NCBI RefSeq assembly: GCF_026342405.1
Contig: NZ_JAPEMU010000001.1
Coordinates: forward strand, 2,790,001-2,854,000
Length of the DNA: 64,000 nucleotides
DNA from: Kitasatospora sp. NBC_00240
GTDB lineage: Bacteria > Actinomycetota > Actinomycetes > Streptomycetales > Streptomycetaceae
Direction: 5' to 3'
Every line of letters begins with the position of its first letter. Positions within the stretch are counted from its first letter, which is position 1. Shown one piece after another: positions 41,961 to 53,382 of this stretch. The notes beneath the pieces are model-generated. The model saw nothing but the letters and a program-made list of their open reading frames with translations. It ran no database searches and was not told the DNA's origin. The position numbers and the translations under genes were made by a program.

Positions 41961-42094
41961 CACGACACCCCCGACCCGCCCGTACGGACCGACCCGGCAC
42001 GGTCCCCACCGCACCGCCCGGGCAGCCGAACCGGCGGCCCCTCCTGCCCCCTGCCCTGCCCCCTGCGGCCGATGGCCGCGGAACGAACCCTCAT
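41960..42094 (-). CDS. Small ORF (44 aa) coupled to the hydrolase gene
   Basis: ATG 42094 has GGAGGGG at ideal spacing, and its TGA overlaps the hydrolase ATG (TGATG). The product is Arg/Gly-rich (starts MRVRSAAIGRRGQGRGQ) with one Cys and no recognisable family. It may be a leader ORF that feeds ribosomes to the hydrolase; the hydrolase itself has only a weak ribosome site. Confidence 0.35.
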   Translation of the reverse strand: MRVRSAAIGRRGQGRGQEGPPVRLPGRCGGDRAGSVRTGGSGVS

Positions 42095-42157
42095 CGCTTC
42101 CCCTCCGTGCGATCCGGTGCGATCACTGTCGAAGGGAAGAGGCCGCGGACCGCCCGC

Positions 42158-42171
42158 ATCACTCCCGTGAT
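42158..42171. promoter_or_regulatory. Small palindrome upstream of the hydrolase-sigma-SRPBCC operon
   Basis: ATCAC-TCCC-GTGAT, 64 nt upstream of the small ORF start, flanked by further GATC/GTGATC half-sites. A candidate operator only. Confidence 0.3.
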
Positions 42172-42202
42172 CCGCGTCACACCGGCGGGAGGACCGCCCG
42201 GG

Positions 42203-43504
42203 TCAGCCGCCCGTCCGGGTCAGCAGCTCGTCCAGGGTCTGGGCCGCCCGCAGCAGCTCGAACCGCACGGTGCCGTCGGCCTCGATCAGGGCGCCGTGCA
42301 CCGCCGGCTCGAGCAGGCTGTTGTAGCCGAAGGGGTTCGACGCGTAGTACGCCCCGGTGTCCAGCAGCGCGACCAGGTCACCGGGCTCCAGCAGCGGCAT
42401 CGGCCGGGCCCGGGCGACCAGGTCGCCGGCGAAGCAACACGGCCCCGCGACGTCCTGGGGCACCGGCGGCCCGCCCTTGGCCGCTCCGGTGCCGTCGTGC
42501 GCGCTGATCCGCAGCGGCCACGCCTCCGGCAGGAAGACGGTCCGCGCGGCGACCTGCACGCCGGCGTGGGTGATCGCGATCCGCCGCCCGCCGGCGGTCT
42601 TGGTGTACTCGACGTACGCGGCGGTGAACCCGTTCTTCGCCAGCAGCGAGCGCCCGAACTCGGTGACCAGCCGGTACCGGCCGCCGAAGAGGGCCGGTAC
42701 CCGGGCCCGGAGCAGGGCCACGTACGCGTCGAAGCCGGGTGCCGTGTCGTCGCTGCCGAAGTCGACCGGGAGCCCGCCGCCGATGTCGATGCCCGTCACC
42801 TGGCGCCGGCCGAGCCGGCGGTCGACCTCCTCGGCGAATTCGACCGCCCGGGCAATGCCCTCGGCGACCAGCTCCGGCGGGCAGCCCTGCGAGCCGACGT
42901 GCACGTGCACCCAGGTGAGCCAGGGCCGGTCCCGATAGGCGCGCAGCAGCCGCTCGGCGCTCCCGTCGTCCGCCAGCGGGACGCCGAACTTCGAGGTCGC
43001 GGTGGCGGTGCTCGTACCGGCGATCGACCCGCCGCCGACCTGCGGGTTGACCCGGACCCCGAGCCGGGAGGACGACCGCCGGCCCGCCAGGATCCCGTCG
43101 ATCCGATCCAGTTCCTGGAAGCTGTCCGCGTTCACCGCGATCCCGAGGTCCAGCGCGCGGCGCAGCTCGCCCCGGGTCTTGGCCGGGGAGTCGAGGACGA
43201 TCCGCCCCGGGTCGAAGCCGGCCGCCAGCGCCTGGGCCAGCTCCCCGGGGCCGGCCACCTCGCACCCCATGCCGAGGCGGCGCAGCCGCTCCAGCACGGG
43301 CACCAGGCAGTTCGCCTTGGCCGCGAAGGCGTGCAGCACCTCGACCCCGTCCGGGAAGGCGCGCCGCAGGGCCGCGACGCTCGCCGCGACGCCGTCCAGG
43401 TCGACGAAGCCCGCCAGCAGCGCGTGCTCCGGGTCCAACAGGCCCTCGCGCACCGCAGCCCGGAGGATCCGTTCCCGCCGCCCGGCCGCCTGCGAGCTGC
43501 TCAT
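42203..43504 (-). CDS. PLP-dependent fold-III decarboxylase (diaminopimelate/ornithine decarboxylase-like)
   Basis: 433 aa alanine-racemase-fold decarboxylase. Lys63 in FAAKANCL should bind PLP. Other sites are HVGSQG, the glycine loop in DIGGGLPVDFG, TEFGRSLLAKNG, Cys in GPCCFAGD and the Tyr of GAYYASNPFGYNS. The family decarboxylates DAP, Lys/Orn or related D-stereocentre amino acids. ATG 43504 with GGAGG. It stands alone, divergent from an AraC gene across imperfect direct repeats. It could make an amine building block or act in an unrelated pathway. Confidence 0.88.
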   Translation of the reverse strand: MSSSQAAGRRERILRAAVREGLLDPEHALLAGFVDLDGVAASVAALRRAFPDGVEVLHAFAAKANCLVPVLERLRRLGMGCEVAGPGELAQALAAGFDPGRIVLDSPAKTRGELRRALDLGIAVNADSFQELDRIDGILAGRRSSSRLGVRVNPQVGGGSIAGTSTATATSKFGVPLADDGSAERLLRAYRDRPWLTWVHVHVGSQGCPPELVAEGIARAVEFAEEVDRRLGRRQVTGIDIGGGLPVDFGSDDTAPGFDAYVALLRARVPALFGGRYRLVTEFGRSLLAKNGFTAAYVEYTKTAGGRRIAITHAGVQVAARTVFLPEAWPLRISAHDGTGAAKGGPPVPQDVAGPCCFAGDLVARARPMPLLEPGDLVALLDTGAYYASNPFGYNSLLEPAVHGALIEADGTVRFELLRAAQTLDELLTRTGG

Positions 43505-43565
43505 CGCCGTGTCCTCCGCCGGTCGCCGGTGCCCGTCCGGTGTGCTCCCGGGCGGTACCTCCAGA

Positions 43566-43603
43566 CTGTCAGCGGTACCGCGACCTGTCCCCCGTACCGC
43601 GCC
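43566..43603. promoter_or_regulatory. 19-bp direct repeat between decarboxylase and AraC genes
   Basis: CTGTCAGCGGTACCGCGAC followed directly by CTGTCCCCCGTACCGCGCC, 15 of 19 identical, head to tail. This is the arrangement expected for an AraC-type dimer. Another GGTACC lies just upstream. Confidence 0.45.
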
Positions 43604-43679
43604 GACGGCCGGGGCGGGGCCGGGGCGCACCGGCCGGAGGGCCGGACACCCGCCCCCGCCCTGTGGCACGATCGCTTGG

Positions 43680-44123
43680 GTGAGCACCAAGGGCGCCGCG
43701 GCGCAGCACCTGAGCGACCTCGCGCGGCTGCGCCGGGTCCGTGACCGGATCGACCGCGAGTACGCCCAGCCGCTGGACGTCGAGGCGCTGGCCCGCGGCG
43801 CGAACATGTCGGCCGGGCACCTCAGCCGCGAGTTCCGGCTCGCCTACGGCGAATCGCCGTACAGCTACCTGATGACCCGGCGCATCGAGCGGGCGATGAC
43901 CCTGCTGCGGCGCGGCGACCTCAGCGTCACCGACGTCTGCTTCGCGGTCGGCTGCTCCTCGCTCGGCACCTTCAGCACCCGCTTCACCGAACTGGTCGGG
44001 ATGCCGCCCAGCACCTACCGGCGGCTGGCCGCGGACGCCACCGAGGGGATCCCTTCCTGCGTGGCGAAGCAGGTGACCAGACCGGTCAGGAATCAAGAAG
44101 CGCGGCCCCCGGCCCGCGGTTAG
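43680..44123 (+). CDS. AraC-family regulator (DNA-binding domain only)
   Basis: 147 aa, almost only the two HTH motifs: ALARGANMSAGHLSREFRL and VCFAVGCSSLGTFSTRFTELVG. The start is GTG 43680, without a ribosome site, so it may be leaderless. It is followed 10 bp later by a VOC protein gene, a pairing seen often in actinobacteria. It may regulate that gene and the divergent decarboxylase. Confidence 0.85.
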   Translation: MSTKGAAAQHLSDLARLRRVRDRIDREYAQPLDVEALARGANMSAGHLSREFRLAYGESPYSYLMTRRIERAMTLLRRGDLSVTDVCFAVGCSSLGTFSTRFTELVGMPPSTYRRLAADATEGIPSCVAKQVTRPVRNQEARPPARG

Positions 44124-44133
44124 CGTGATCGTC

Positions 44134-44544
44134 ATGGACCTCACCATTCACTGGACCTTCCTCCCGCACAACGACCCGGAGGCCTCGCTGGCCTTCTACC
44201 GGGACAGCCTCGGGTTCGAGGTGCGCAACGACGTCGGCTACGGCGGGATGCGCTGGCTCACGGTCGGCCCCGCCGACCAGCCCGGGACCTCCATCGTCCT
44301 GGAGCCGCCGGCCGCGGACCCGGGCGTCACCGAGGACGAGCGCCGCACCATCACCGAGATGATGGCCAAGGGCAGCTACGCCCGCATCGTGCTGGCGAGC
44401 GCCGACCTCGACGGCACCTTCGACCGGCTGAAGGCCGCCGGCGCCGAGGTCGTGCAGGAGCCGACCGAGCAGCCGTACGGGGTGCGTGACTGCGCCTTCC
44501 GCGACCCTGCGGGCAACCTCGTCCGGATCAACGAGGCCCGCTGA
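44134..44544 (+). CDS. VOC-superfamily (glyoxalase/bleomycin-resistance-like) protein
   Basis: 136 aa with two beta-alpha-beta-beta-beta halves: FLPHNDPEASLAFYRDSLGF and VLASADLDGTFDRLKAAGAE, ending CAFRDPAGNLVRINE. The fold covers glyoxalases, dioxygenases and drug-binding resistance proteins. ATG 44134 chosen; GTG 44125 possible. It forms a unit with the AraC gene. A drug-binding role next to an enediyne locus is conceivable but not shown. The following 234 bp to 44778 are GC-rich with no gene I can support. Confidence 0.85.
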   Translation: MDLTIHWTFLPHNDPEASLAFYRDSLGFEVRNDVGYGGMRWLTVGPADQPGTSIVLEPPAADPGVTEDERRTITEMMAKGSYARIVLASADLDGTFDRLKAAGAEVVQEPTEQPYGVRDCAFRDPAGNLVRINEAR

Positions 44545-44778
44545 GCCCTCCGCCCGCCACGGCGCCCCCGCTGCCGGGGCCGCACCGGGACGGGCTGCGC
44601 CGCCCGCGCCGCCGGCTGCGGCGAACCGGCCCCAGCGGCCGGAGCGGCGTGGAAACCTTGGTCACCGCGCCGGACGCGGCCCCGCCCGGCGCGGGACCGC
44701 CTGCCCGAAGCCGGCCGGATCGCGCCGGGCGACGCCGGCGGGGCCCGCCCAGGGGCCCGCCCGAGAGAGGGAGACAGG

Positions 44779-47184
<2,406 letters not shown>

Positions 47185-47206
47185 CCCGGGGTGCCCCTGG
47201 CGCCCC

Positions 47207-47720
47207 TTGACGGCGGCCGACCCCGGGCGGCGCCTCGGCACCCTCTTCGTGAAGCCCGGTGGCCCCGGCGGACCCGGGACGGTCCAGGTGCATCAGAACT
47301 ACGAGGACCTCCCGCAGGAGGTGCGGGACCGGTTCGACATCGTCAGCTGGGACCCTCGCGGAGTCGGCAACAGCACCGCCGTCAACTGCTTCGACACGCC
47401 TCAGGAGGCCGCGGAACGGGCCGCGGGCAAACCCGCCGGGTTCCCGGTGGGCGAGCAGGAACGGGCGGCGTGGATCGCCGCCTACCGGGCGCTGGGCGAA
47501 CGCTGCGAGCAGCGGCACCCCGAGCTTCTGCGCCATGTGTCGACCGCCGGGACCGCGCACGACCTCGACCTGCTCCGCCAGGCGGTGGGCGAGCCACGGC
47601 TCACCTACCTCGGCGTCTCCTACGGCACGATCCTCGACGCCACCTACGCGAACCTGTACCCCGACCGGGTCCGCGCGATGGTCCTGGACAGCAACATCGA
47701 CCCGCAGGCCTGGACGAACC
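47207..47720 (+). pseudogene. Truncated alpha/beta-hydrolase (tripeptidyl aminopeptidase-like) remnant
   Basis: The frame encodes a clear internal part of the family: RLGTLFVKPGGPGGPGT, SWDPRGVGNS, the Ser elbow GVSYGT and MVLDSNIDPQAWTN. The signal peptide and N-terminal part are missing, and after about 47720 the similarity stops in a random-looking Arg/Pro-rich tail. About 170 of the usual near-500 residues remain. The rest of 47185-47829 holds nothing else I can assign. Confidence 0.75.
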
Positions 47721-47829
47721 CACAAGGTCCCGGCCCGGCGTCCGCCAGGAGCGCCGGACCGGGACTCCGTCGTGCCTGCCGGGCCAACCGGTGCCGCCCC
47801 GGGCCGGCACCCGGCCTTCCGGGCGGCCG

Positions 47830-48687
47830 CTACGGACGCAGCTCCAGCGTGCAGCACTTGACGCTGCCTCCGGCGCGCAGCAGCTCCGTCAGATCGACGC
47901 CGATCGGCTCGAAGCCGCGCTCGCGGAGCTGGCGGTGGAGCCCGACGGCGGCCTCCGGCAGCAGTACGTGGCGACCGTCGGAGAGCGCGTTGAGGCCGAA
48001 GACCTCGGCGTCCTCGGCGGCGGCGAGGACGGCGTCCGGGAAGAGCTCGCGCAGGACGGCCCGGCTGCCGGGGCTGAACGCCTCCGGGTAGTACATGACC
48101 TCGTCGTCGGAGAGCACCGCGAGGGCGGTGTCGAGGTGGTAGAACTTCGGGTCCACCAGCGTCAGGCCGGTCACGGGCAGGCCGAAGAACTCCTGGGCCT
48201 CGGCGTGCGCGCGGGGGTCGGTGCGGAAGCCGCTGCCGGCCAGGATCCTGCGGCCGACGGTCAGCAGGTCACCCTCGCCCTCGTTGATGTGCTCGGGCCA
48301 GTAGACGTCCCGGTAGCCCCGGGCGGTGAACCAGTCGAGGTAGGCGGGCCCTTCGGCGGTGCGCTCGGCATGGCGGAACCGCGCCCCGAACACCCGGCCG
48401 TCGACCACGGTGGCGCCGTTGGCCGCGAACACCATGTCGGGCAGGCCCGGGAGCGGCTCGATCACCTCGACGGTGTGGCCGAGGGAGAGGTGGAGGTCGC
48501 GCAGGGAGGTCCACTGGGCGAGGGCCAGTGCGCCGTCGACCGGCTTGGCCGGGTCCATCCACGGGTTGATCGAGTAGGTCACGTCGAAGTGGCGCGGCGG
48601 GCACATCAGGAAGCGGCGAGGGGTGGCCACGCGGGCCTCCCGGAGCGGGGCGGCGGTCGCCGAGGTGATGGTGTCCGTGGCAGGCAT
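47830..48687 (-). CDS. Dimethylarginine dimethylaminohydrolase/amidinotransferase-family protein
   Basis: 285 aa pentein-fold enzyme: FLMCPPRHFDV, INPWMDP, FAANGATVVDGRV, HINEGEGDLL, FYHLDTALAVL and the C-terminal catalytic Cys in GGSVKCCTLEL. Members hydrolyse methylarginine to citrulline or release ornithine-related products. ATG 48687 follows GGAGG. It diverges from the siderophore operon across the iron box at 48885, so it could be iron-regulated and feed ornithine or citrulline metabolism. That link is speculative. Confidence 0.87.
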   Translation of the reverse strand: MPATDTITSATAAPLREARVATPRRFLMCPPRHFDVTYSINPWMDPAKPVDGALALAQWTSLRDLHLSLGHTVEVIEPLPGLPDMVFAANGATVVDGRVFGARFRHAERTAEGPAYLDWFTARGYRDVYWPEHINEGEGDLLTVGRRILAGSGFRTDPRAHAEAQEFFGLPVTGLTLVDPKFYHLDTALAVLSDDEVMYYPEAFSPGSRAVLRELFPDAVLAAAEDAEVFGLNALSDGRHVLLPEAAVGLHRQLRERGFEPIGVDLTELLRAGGSVKCCTLELRP

Positions 48688-48884
48688 GGAGGTCCTCCGG
48701 TCGGGATGCGAATCTGCTGCGGCGTGGGATCGCCACGACGCAACACCCTGGGCCGGCGGGATTGCCTTGGCCTGGGCGGGAATTGAGCGGCGGGGAGGGT
48801 GGCAGGCGGCGGCCGGCGCGGATCCGCGCGGGAGCCGCGGACCACCGGAGGAAGAGGCGCCCCCGAGGCCACCTCATCCGATGT

Positions 48885-48897
48885 GGTTAGGCTAACC
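48885..48897. promoter_or_regulatory. Iron box (DmdR/IdeR-type) upstream of the dhb operon
   Basis: GGTTAG-G-CTAACC, the core of the actinobacterial iron-regulator site TTAGGTTAGGCTAACCTAA, in the divergent gap between 48687 (-) and the dhb genes (+). Confidence 0.85.
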
Positions 48898-48967
48898 TTA
48901 CTGCAGCACTTCGTGTGCGCGTTCGGCCGACCTGCACCTCGAACCTCGACCCACCCGGAGAGCAACC

Positions 48968-49099
48968 ATGCCGCCCACCGCCGGCAGTGCCGCCGCCACG
49001 GCGCCCCCTCTGCACCCCGGCGGGCGACCGGCGGGCCCCGGCCCGGCCGGCGCCGCCCGCCCCGCCGCCGCCGGACCGACCGTCAGAACGGAGGCCTGA
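48968..49099 (+). CDS. Small ORF (43 aa) at the head of the dhb operon
   Basis: ATG 48968 with GGAGAG 5 nt upstream; its TGA lies 2 bp before the dhbA GTG. Product Ala/Pro/Gly-rich ([19 protein letters not shown]...). No family. It may be a translated leader. Coding call is weak. Confidence 0.3.
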   Translation: MPPTAGSAAATAPPLHPGGRPAGPGPAGAARPAAAGPTVRTEA

Positions 49100-49101
49100 C
49101 C

Positions 49102-49851
49102 GTGGCCGACCCGACCACCGAGTTCGCCGGCCGCGTCGCCCTGGTGACCGGCGCGGCCCGCGGCATCGGCGCCGCCGTCGCCCGGATGCTGGCCGAACGC
49201 GGGGCCGAGGTGATCGCCTCCGACCTGGACGCCCCGGACGGCACCGTCCACCGGCTCGACGTCACCGACGGCGCGGCCGTCGAGGCCCTGGTCGACCGGA
49301 TCGAGCGCGAACACGGCCCGATCGACGTCCTCGTCAACGTGGCCGGTGTGCTGACCGCCGCCCCCGTGCTGGAGACCACCGACGAGAACTGGGCGCGCAC
49401 CTTCGCCGTCAACACCACCGGCGTCTTCCACACCTGCCGCGCCGTCGGCCGCCGGATGGCCGACCGCGGGCGCGGCAGCATCGTCACCGTCGGCTCCAAC
49501 GCCGCCGGGGTGCCCCGCACCAACATGGCGGCCTACGCCGCCTCCAAGGCCGCGACCACCATGTTCGTCCGCTGCCTCGGACTCGAACTCGCCCGCTCCG
49601 GCGTCCGCTGCAACCTGGTCTCGCCCGGGTCGACCGACACCGACATGCAGCGCGCCCTGTGGACCGACGACGACGCCGAACAGCGCGTCATAGACGGCGA
49701 CCCGGCCAGCTACCGGGTGGGCATCCCGCTCGGCCGGATCGCCGCACCCGAGGACGTCGCCGAGGCCGTCGCCTTCCTGGCCGGCGACCGCGCCCGGCAC
49801 ATCACCATGCACGACCTGTACGTCGACGGCGGCGCGACGCTGCGGGCCTGA
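49102..49851 (+). CDS. dhbA: 2,3-dihydro-2,3-dihydroxybenzoate dehydrogenase
   Basis: 249 aa SDR that oxidises 2,3-dihydro-2,3-dihydroxybenzoate to 2,3-dihydroxybenzoate with NAD. Motifs: [21 protein letters not shown], Ser in [12 protein letters not shown] and YAASKAA; the Met-rich segment near [11 protein letters not shown] is typical of EntA/DhbA. GTG 49102 with GGAGG. First enzyme gene of the iron-boxed operon with dhbC, dhbE and dhbB, so the siderophore is a catecholate rather than a salicylate. Confidence 0.92.
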   Translation: MADPTTEFAGRVALVTGAARGIGAAVARMLAERGAEVIASDLDAPDGTVHRLDVTDGAAVEALVDRIEREHGPIDVLVNVAGVLTAAPVLETTDENWARTFAVNTTGVFHTCRAVGRRMADRGRGSIVTVGSNAAGVPRTNMAAYAASKAATTMFVRCLGLELARSGVRCNLVSPGSTDTDMQRALWTDDDAEQRVIDGDPASYRVGIPLGRIAAPEDVAEAVAFLAGDRARHITMHDLYVDGGATLRA

Positions 49852-49958
49852 GCCCGTGCCGGCCCGGCCCCCGCGCCCAACGGGCGGCCCGCCCCGCCCG
49901 TCCAGCGATCCCAGTCCCAGCGTCCCGGTGCCCGCACGCACCGGCAGAACGGAGCACC

Positions 49959-51146
49959 ATGACCACGGCTTTCCAGGCCCAGGACGCCCCCTCGGCGGCG
50001 CTGCCCGCCGGCGGCACGCTGCTGGCTGCCTACCGGCCGGGGCCGGCGAGGGCGTTCTTCGCCGGCCCCGACGGCACCCTGCTGGCCGAGGGCCGGCGCC
50101 GGGCCGTCCCCGACCCAGCCTCGGCCGGACGCCTGCTGGCCGAGGCCCGCAGCGCGCAGGAGGACAACCCCGTCGTGGTCGGGGCGATACCGTTCGCCCC
50201 CGGCCGGGACGCCGAGCTCTTCATCCCCGCCCGGGTGCGCCGGGCCGGCGCGGTCCGCGAGAGCCCGCTGCCCCGCCCGCCGCTCGCCCCGGCCGCCGGC
50301 CGGGCCTGGAACCAGCGCCCGGTGCCCGCCCCGGAGACGTACCGGACGGCCGTCGCCGAGGCGGTGCGGCAGATGAACGAGGACCCGGAGCTGTCCAAGG
50401 TCGTGCTGGCCCGCACCCTCGAACTCACCGCGCCCGGCGGCGCGGACCTCACCACCATGCTGCACCGCCTGATCCACCGCGACCCGAACGGCTACACCTT
50501 CGCGGTGCCGGCCGGCGGCGCGGCCACCCTGGTCGGCGCCAGCCCCGAGCTGCTGCTGTCCCGGCGCGGCCGCTCGGTGGTCTCCAACCCGCTCGCCGGC
50601 TCGGCCGCCCGGAGCACCGACCCGGTCGAGGACGTGCGCCGCGCCGCCGCCCTGGCGAAGTCCCCCAAGGACCTGGCGGAGCACGCCTTCGTGGTGGACG
50701 CCGTCCGCCGGACGCTGGAGCCGTACTGCGACGACCTGGTGGTGCCCGCGCAGCCCTCGCTGATCCGCACCGCCGCCATGTGGCACCTGTCCACCACCGT
50801 CAGCGGCACCCTGCGCGACGCCGGCACCAGCGCGCTCGACCTGGCCCTCGCCCTGCACCCCACCCCGGCCGTCTGCGGGACGCCCACCGACCGGGCCCGC
50901 GACCTGATCGGCGCCCTGGAGCCCTTCGACCGCGGCCTCTACACCGGCGTGGTCGGCTGGGGCGACGCGGCCGGCGACGGCGAGTGGGTGGTCACCCTGC
51001 GCTGCGCCGAGGCCGAGGGGGAGCGCCTGCGGCTGTTCGCCGGCGCGGGCGTGGTCGCCGCCTCCGTCCCGGAGCACGAACTCGCCGAGACCGGCGCCAA
51101 GTTCCGAACATTCCTGCACGCCGTCGGACTGGAGGACGCCAAGTGA
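49959..51146 (+). CDS. dhbC: Isochorismate synthase
   Basis: 395 aa chorismate-utilising enzyme that converts chorismate to isochorismate. Family motifs: [63 protein letters not shown] and [21 protein letters not shown] 49959 after GGAG. It overlaps dhbE by GTGA. The preceding 107 bp (49852-49958) hold only its ribosome site. Confidence 0.93.
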   Translation: MTTAFQAQDAPSAALPAGGTLLAAYRPGPARAFFAGPDGTLLAEGRRRAVPDPASAGRLLAEARSAQEDNPVVVGAIPFAPGRDAELFIPARVRRAGAVRESPLPRPPLAPAAGRAWNQRPVPAPETYRTAVAEAVRQMNEDPELSKVVLARTLELTAPGGADLTTMLHRLIHRDPNGYTFAVPAGGAATLVGASPELLLSRRGRSVVSNPLAGSAARSTDPVEDVRRAAALAKSPKDLAEHAFVVDAVRRTLEPYCDDLVVPAQPSLIRTAAMWHLSTTVSGTLRDAGTSALDLALALHPTPAVCGTPTDRARDLIGALEPFDRGLYTGVVGWGDAAGDGEWVVTLRCAEAEGERLRLFAGAGVVAASVPEHELAETGAKFRTFLHAVGLEDAK

Positions 51147-52735
51147 CGCTGTGGCCCGAGGAGTTCGCGGACCGCTACCGCGCGGCCGGGTACTGGACCG
51201 GCGAGACGCTGGACACCGTGATCCGCCGGCACGCCGGCAGCCATCCCGGCCGGATCGCCGTCACCGACGGCGACCGTCACTGGAGCTACGCCGAACTCGA
51301 CCGCCGGGCCGACGTGCTGGCGGCCGGCCTGCTCGCCCGCGGCCTGCGCAAGGGCGACCGGGTGGTCCTCCAGCTGCCCAACGTCGCCGAGTTCTTCGAG
51401 GTCTTCTTCGGCGCCCTGCGCGCCGGCGTGGTCCCGGTGATGGCGCTGCCCGCGCACCGCCGCGCCGAGCTCTCGTACTTCTGCGAGTTCACCGAGGCCC
51501 GGGCGCTGATCGTGGCGGACCGCCACGCCGGCTTCGACCACCGCGAGCTGGCCCTGGAGGTCACCCGGGCGGTCCCGGCGCTGGGCGAGGTGATCGTGCT
51601 CGGCGACCCCGGCCCCTTCACCCCGCTGGAGGAGCTGCGGTCCGCCGGGTCCGCCCCGCCGGCCGACCCGCCGACCGCCTCCGACCTGGCCTTCCTGCAG
51701 CTCTCCGGCGGCAGCACCGGCCTGCCCAAGCTGATCCCCCGCAGCCACGACGACTACCTGTACAGCGTGCGCGAGTCGGCGGTGATCTGCGAGCTGACGC
51801 CGGGGTCCGTGTACCTGTGCGCGCTGCCCGCCGCCCACAACTTCCCGCTCAGCTCCCCCGGCACGCTCGGCACCTTCCACGCCGGCGGCCGGGTGGTGCT
51901 CGCCCCGGACCCGAGCCCGGCCACCGCGCTCGCCCTGATCGAGCGCGAACGGGTCACCCTCACCGGGCTGGTGCCGCCGCTGGCCCTCGCCTGGGCGCAG
52001 GCCGCCCCCGCGGCCGGCCGCGACCTGTCCAGCCTGGAACTCCTCCAGGTCGGCGGCGCCAAGCTCAGCGAGGAGGCGGCCCGCCGGCTCGGCCCCGCCC
52101 TCGGCTGCCGCCTCCAGCAGGTCTTCGGCATGGCCGAGGGGCTGGTCAACTACACCCGGGTCGACGACCCCGAGGAGACCGTGCTGACCACCCAGGGCCG
52201 GCCGATCTCCCCCGACGACGAGGTGAGGATCGTCGACGACGAGGACCAGGACCTGCCCGAGGGCGCCACCGGCCACCTGCTGACCCGCGGCCCGTACACC
52301 GTCCGCGGCTACTGGCGGGCCCCCGAGCACAACGCGGTGGCCTTCACCGCCGACGGCTTCTACCGCACCGGCGACGTGGTCCGCCGTACCCCGACCGGCC
52401 ACCTGGTGGTGGAGGGCCGGGCCAAGGACCAGATCAACCGCGGCGGCGAGAAGGTGGCGGCCGAGGAGGTCGAGAACGTCCTGCTGCGCCACCCCGCCGT
52501 GCACGACGTGTCGGTGGTGGCCACCCCGGACGAATACCTCGGCGAACGCAGCTGCGCGTACGTCATCCTGCTCCCCGGCGCCGAACGGCCCCGCCCCGTC
52601 GACCTGAAGGCCTTCGTCCGGGCCGGCGGGCTCGCCGACTACAAGGTGCCCGACCGCGTCGAGTTCGTCACCGCCTTCCCCCAGACCGGCATCGGCAAGG
52701 TCAGCAAGAAGGACCTCCGCTCCGCCCCGCGCTAG
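51143..52735 (+). CDS. dhbE: 2,3-dihydroxybenzoate-AMP ligase
   Basis: 530 aa stand-alone adenylation enzyme that activates 2,3-dihydroxybenzoate and loads it on an aryl carrier protein. Core motifs: [29 protein letters not shown] with His232/Asn233 as in DhbE/Ent[32 protein letters not shown] and the C-terminal Lys in [13 protein letters not shown] 51143 overlaps the dhbC stop. Confidence 0.94.
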   Translation: MTLWPEEFADRYRAAGYWTGETLDTVIRRHAGSHPGRIAVTDGDRHWSYAELDRRADVLAAGLLARGLRKGDRVVLQLPNVAEFFEVFFGALRAGVVPVMALPAHRRAELSYFCEFTEARALIVADRHAGFDHRELALEVTRAVPALGEVIVLGDPGPFTPLEELRSAGSAPPADPPTASDLAFLQLSGGSTGLPKLIPRSHDDYLYSVRESAVICELTPGSVYLCALPAAHNFPLSSPGTLGTFHAGGRVVLAPDPSPATALALIERERVTLTGLVPPLALAWAQAAPAAGRDLSSLELLQVGGAKLSEEAARRLGPALGCRLQQVFGMAEGLVNYTRVDDPEETVLTTQGRPISPDDEVRIVDDEDQDLPEGATGHLLTRGPYTVRGYWRAPEHNAVAFTADGFYRTGDVVRRTPTGHLVVEGRAKDQINRGGEKVAAEEVENVLLRHPAVHDVSVVATPDEYLGERSCAYVILLPGAERPRPVDLKAFVRAGGLADYKVPDRVEFVTAFPQTGIGKVSKKDLRSAPR

Positions 52736-52749
52736 AGAGACCCCGTCAC

Positions 52750-53382
52750 ATGCCCCTTCCCACCATCGCCCCGTACGACCTGCCCGGCCCCGACCGGTAC
52801 CCGGCGCCCAAGGTGCCGTGGCAGGTGGACCCCGCACGGGCCGCCGTGCTCGTCCACGACCTGCAGAACTACTTCCTCGGCGCGTTCCCCGCCGCCGGGC
52901 CGCCGCTCGCCCCCGCCCTGGCCAACTCCGCCCGGGTGCTGGCACACGCCCGCGCGCACGGCATGCCCGTCCTCTACTCGCACCAGCGCGGCGGCCAGAC
53001 GCCCGCCCAGCGCGGCCTCCAACTGGACTTCTGGGGCCCCGGTCTGCCCGCCGACGAGCACGCCCAGGGCGTCCCGGCGATCGTCGCCCCGGCGGCCGGC
53101 GACACCATGCTGCTCAAGTGGAAGTACAGCGCCTTCGCCCGCACCGAGCTGGCCGAACTGCTCGCCGCGGCCGGCCGCGACCAGCTCGTCATCGTCGGCG
53201 TGTACGCCCACATCGGCGTCATGATGACCGCCTGCGACGCCTGGTCCCGCGACATCCAGGCCTTCGTGGTCTCCGACGCGGTCGCCGACTTCTCGGCCGA
53301 GAAGCACCTCGAAGCACTACGCTGGGCCGCCGAGAAGTGCGCCGTCGTCCTCACCACCGACCAGCTCCTGGAGACGAAGTGA
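52750..53382 (+). CDS. dhbB: Isochorismatase (no aryl carrier domain)
   Basis: 210 aa. Splits isochorismate to pyruvate and 2,3-dihydro-2,3-dihydroxybenzoate. Motifs: VLVHDLQNYFL (Asp37), LLKWKYSAFARTEL, VGVYAHIGVMMTACDAW. The protein ends right after the catalytic domain, so it lacks the C-terminal aryl carrier domain of EntB/DhbB. The carrier must be elsewhere, probably on the NRPS beyond the window. Its GTGA overlaps the ABC ATPase gene. Confidence 0.92.
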   Translation: MPLPTIAPYDLPGPDRYPAPKVPWQVDPARAAVLVHDLQNYFLGAFPAAGPPLAPALANSARVLAHARAHGMPVLYSHQRGGQTPAQRGLQLDFWGPGLPADEHAQGVPAIVAPAAGDTMLLKWKYSAFARTELAELLAAAGRDQLVIVGVYAHIGVMMTACDAWSRDIQAFVVSDAVADFSAEKHLEALRWAAEKCAVVLTTDQLLETK

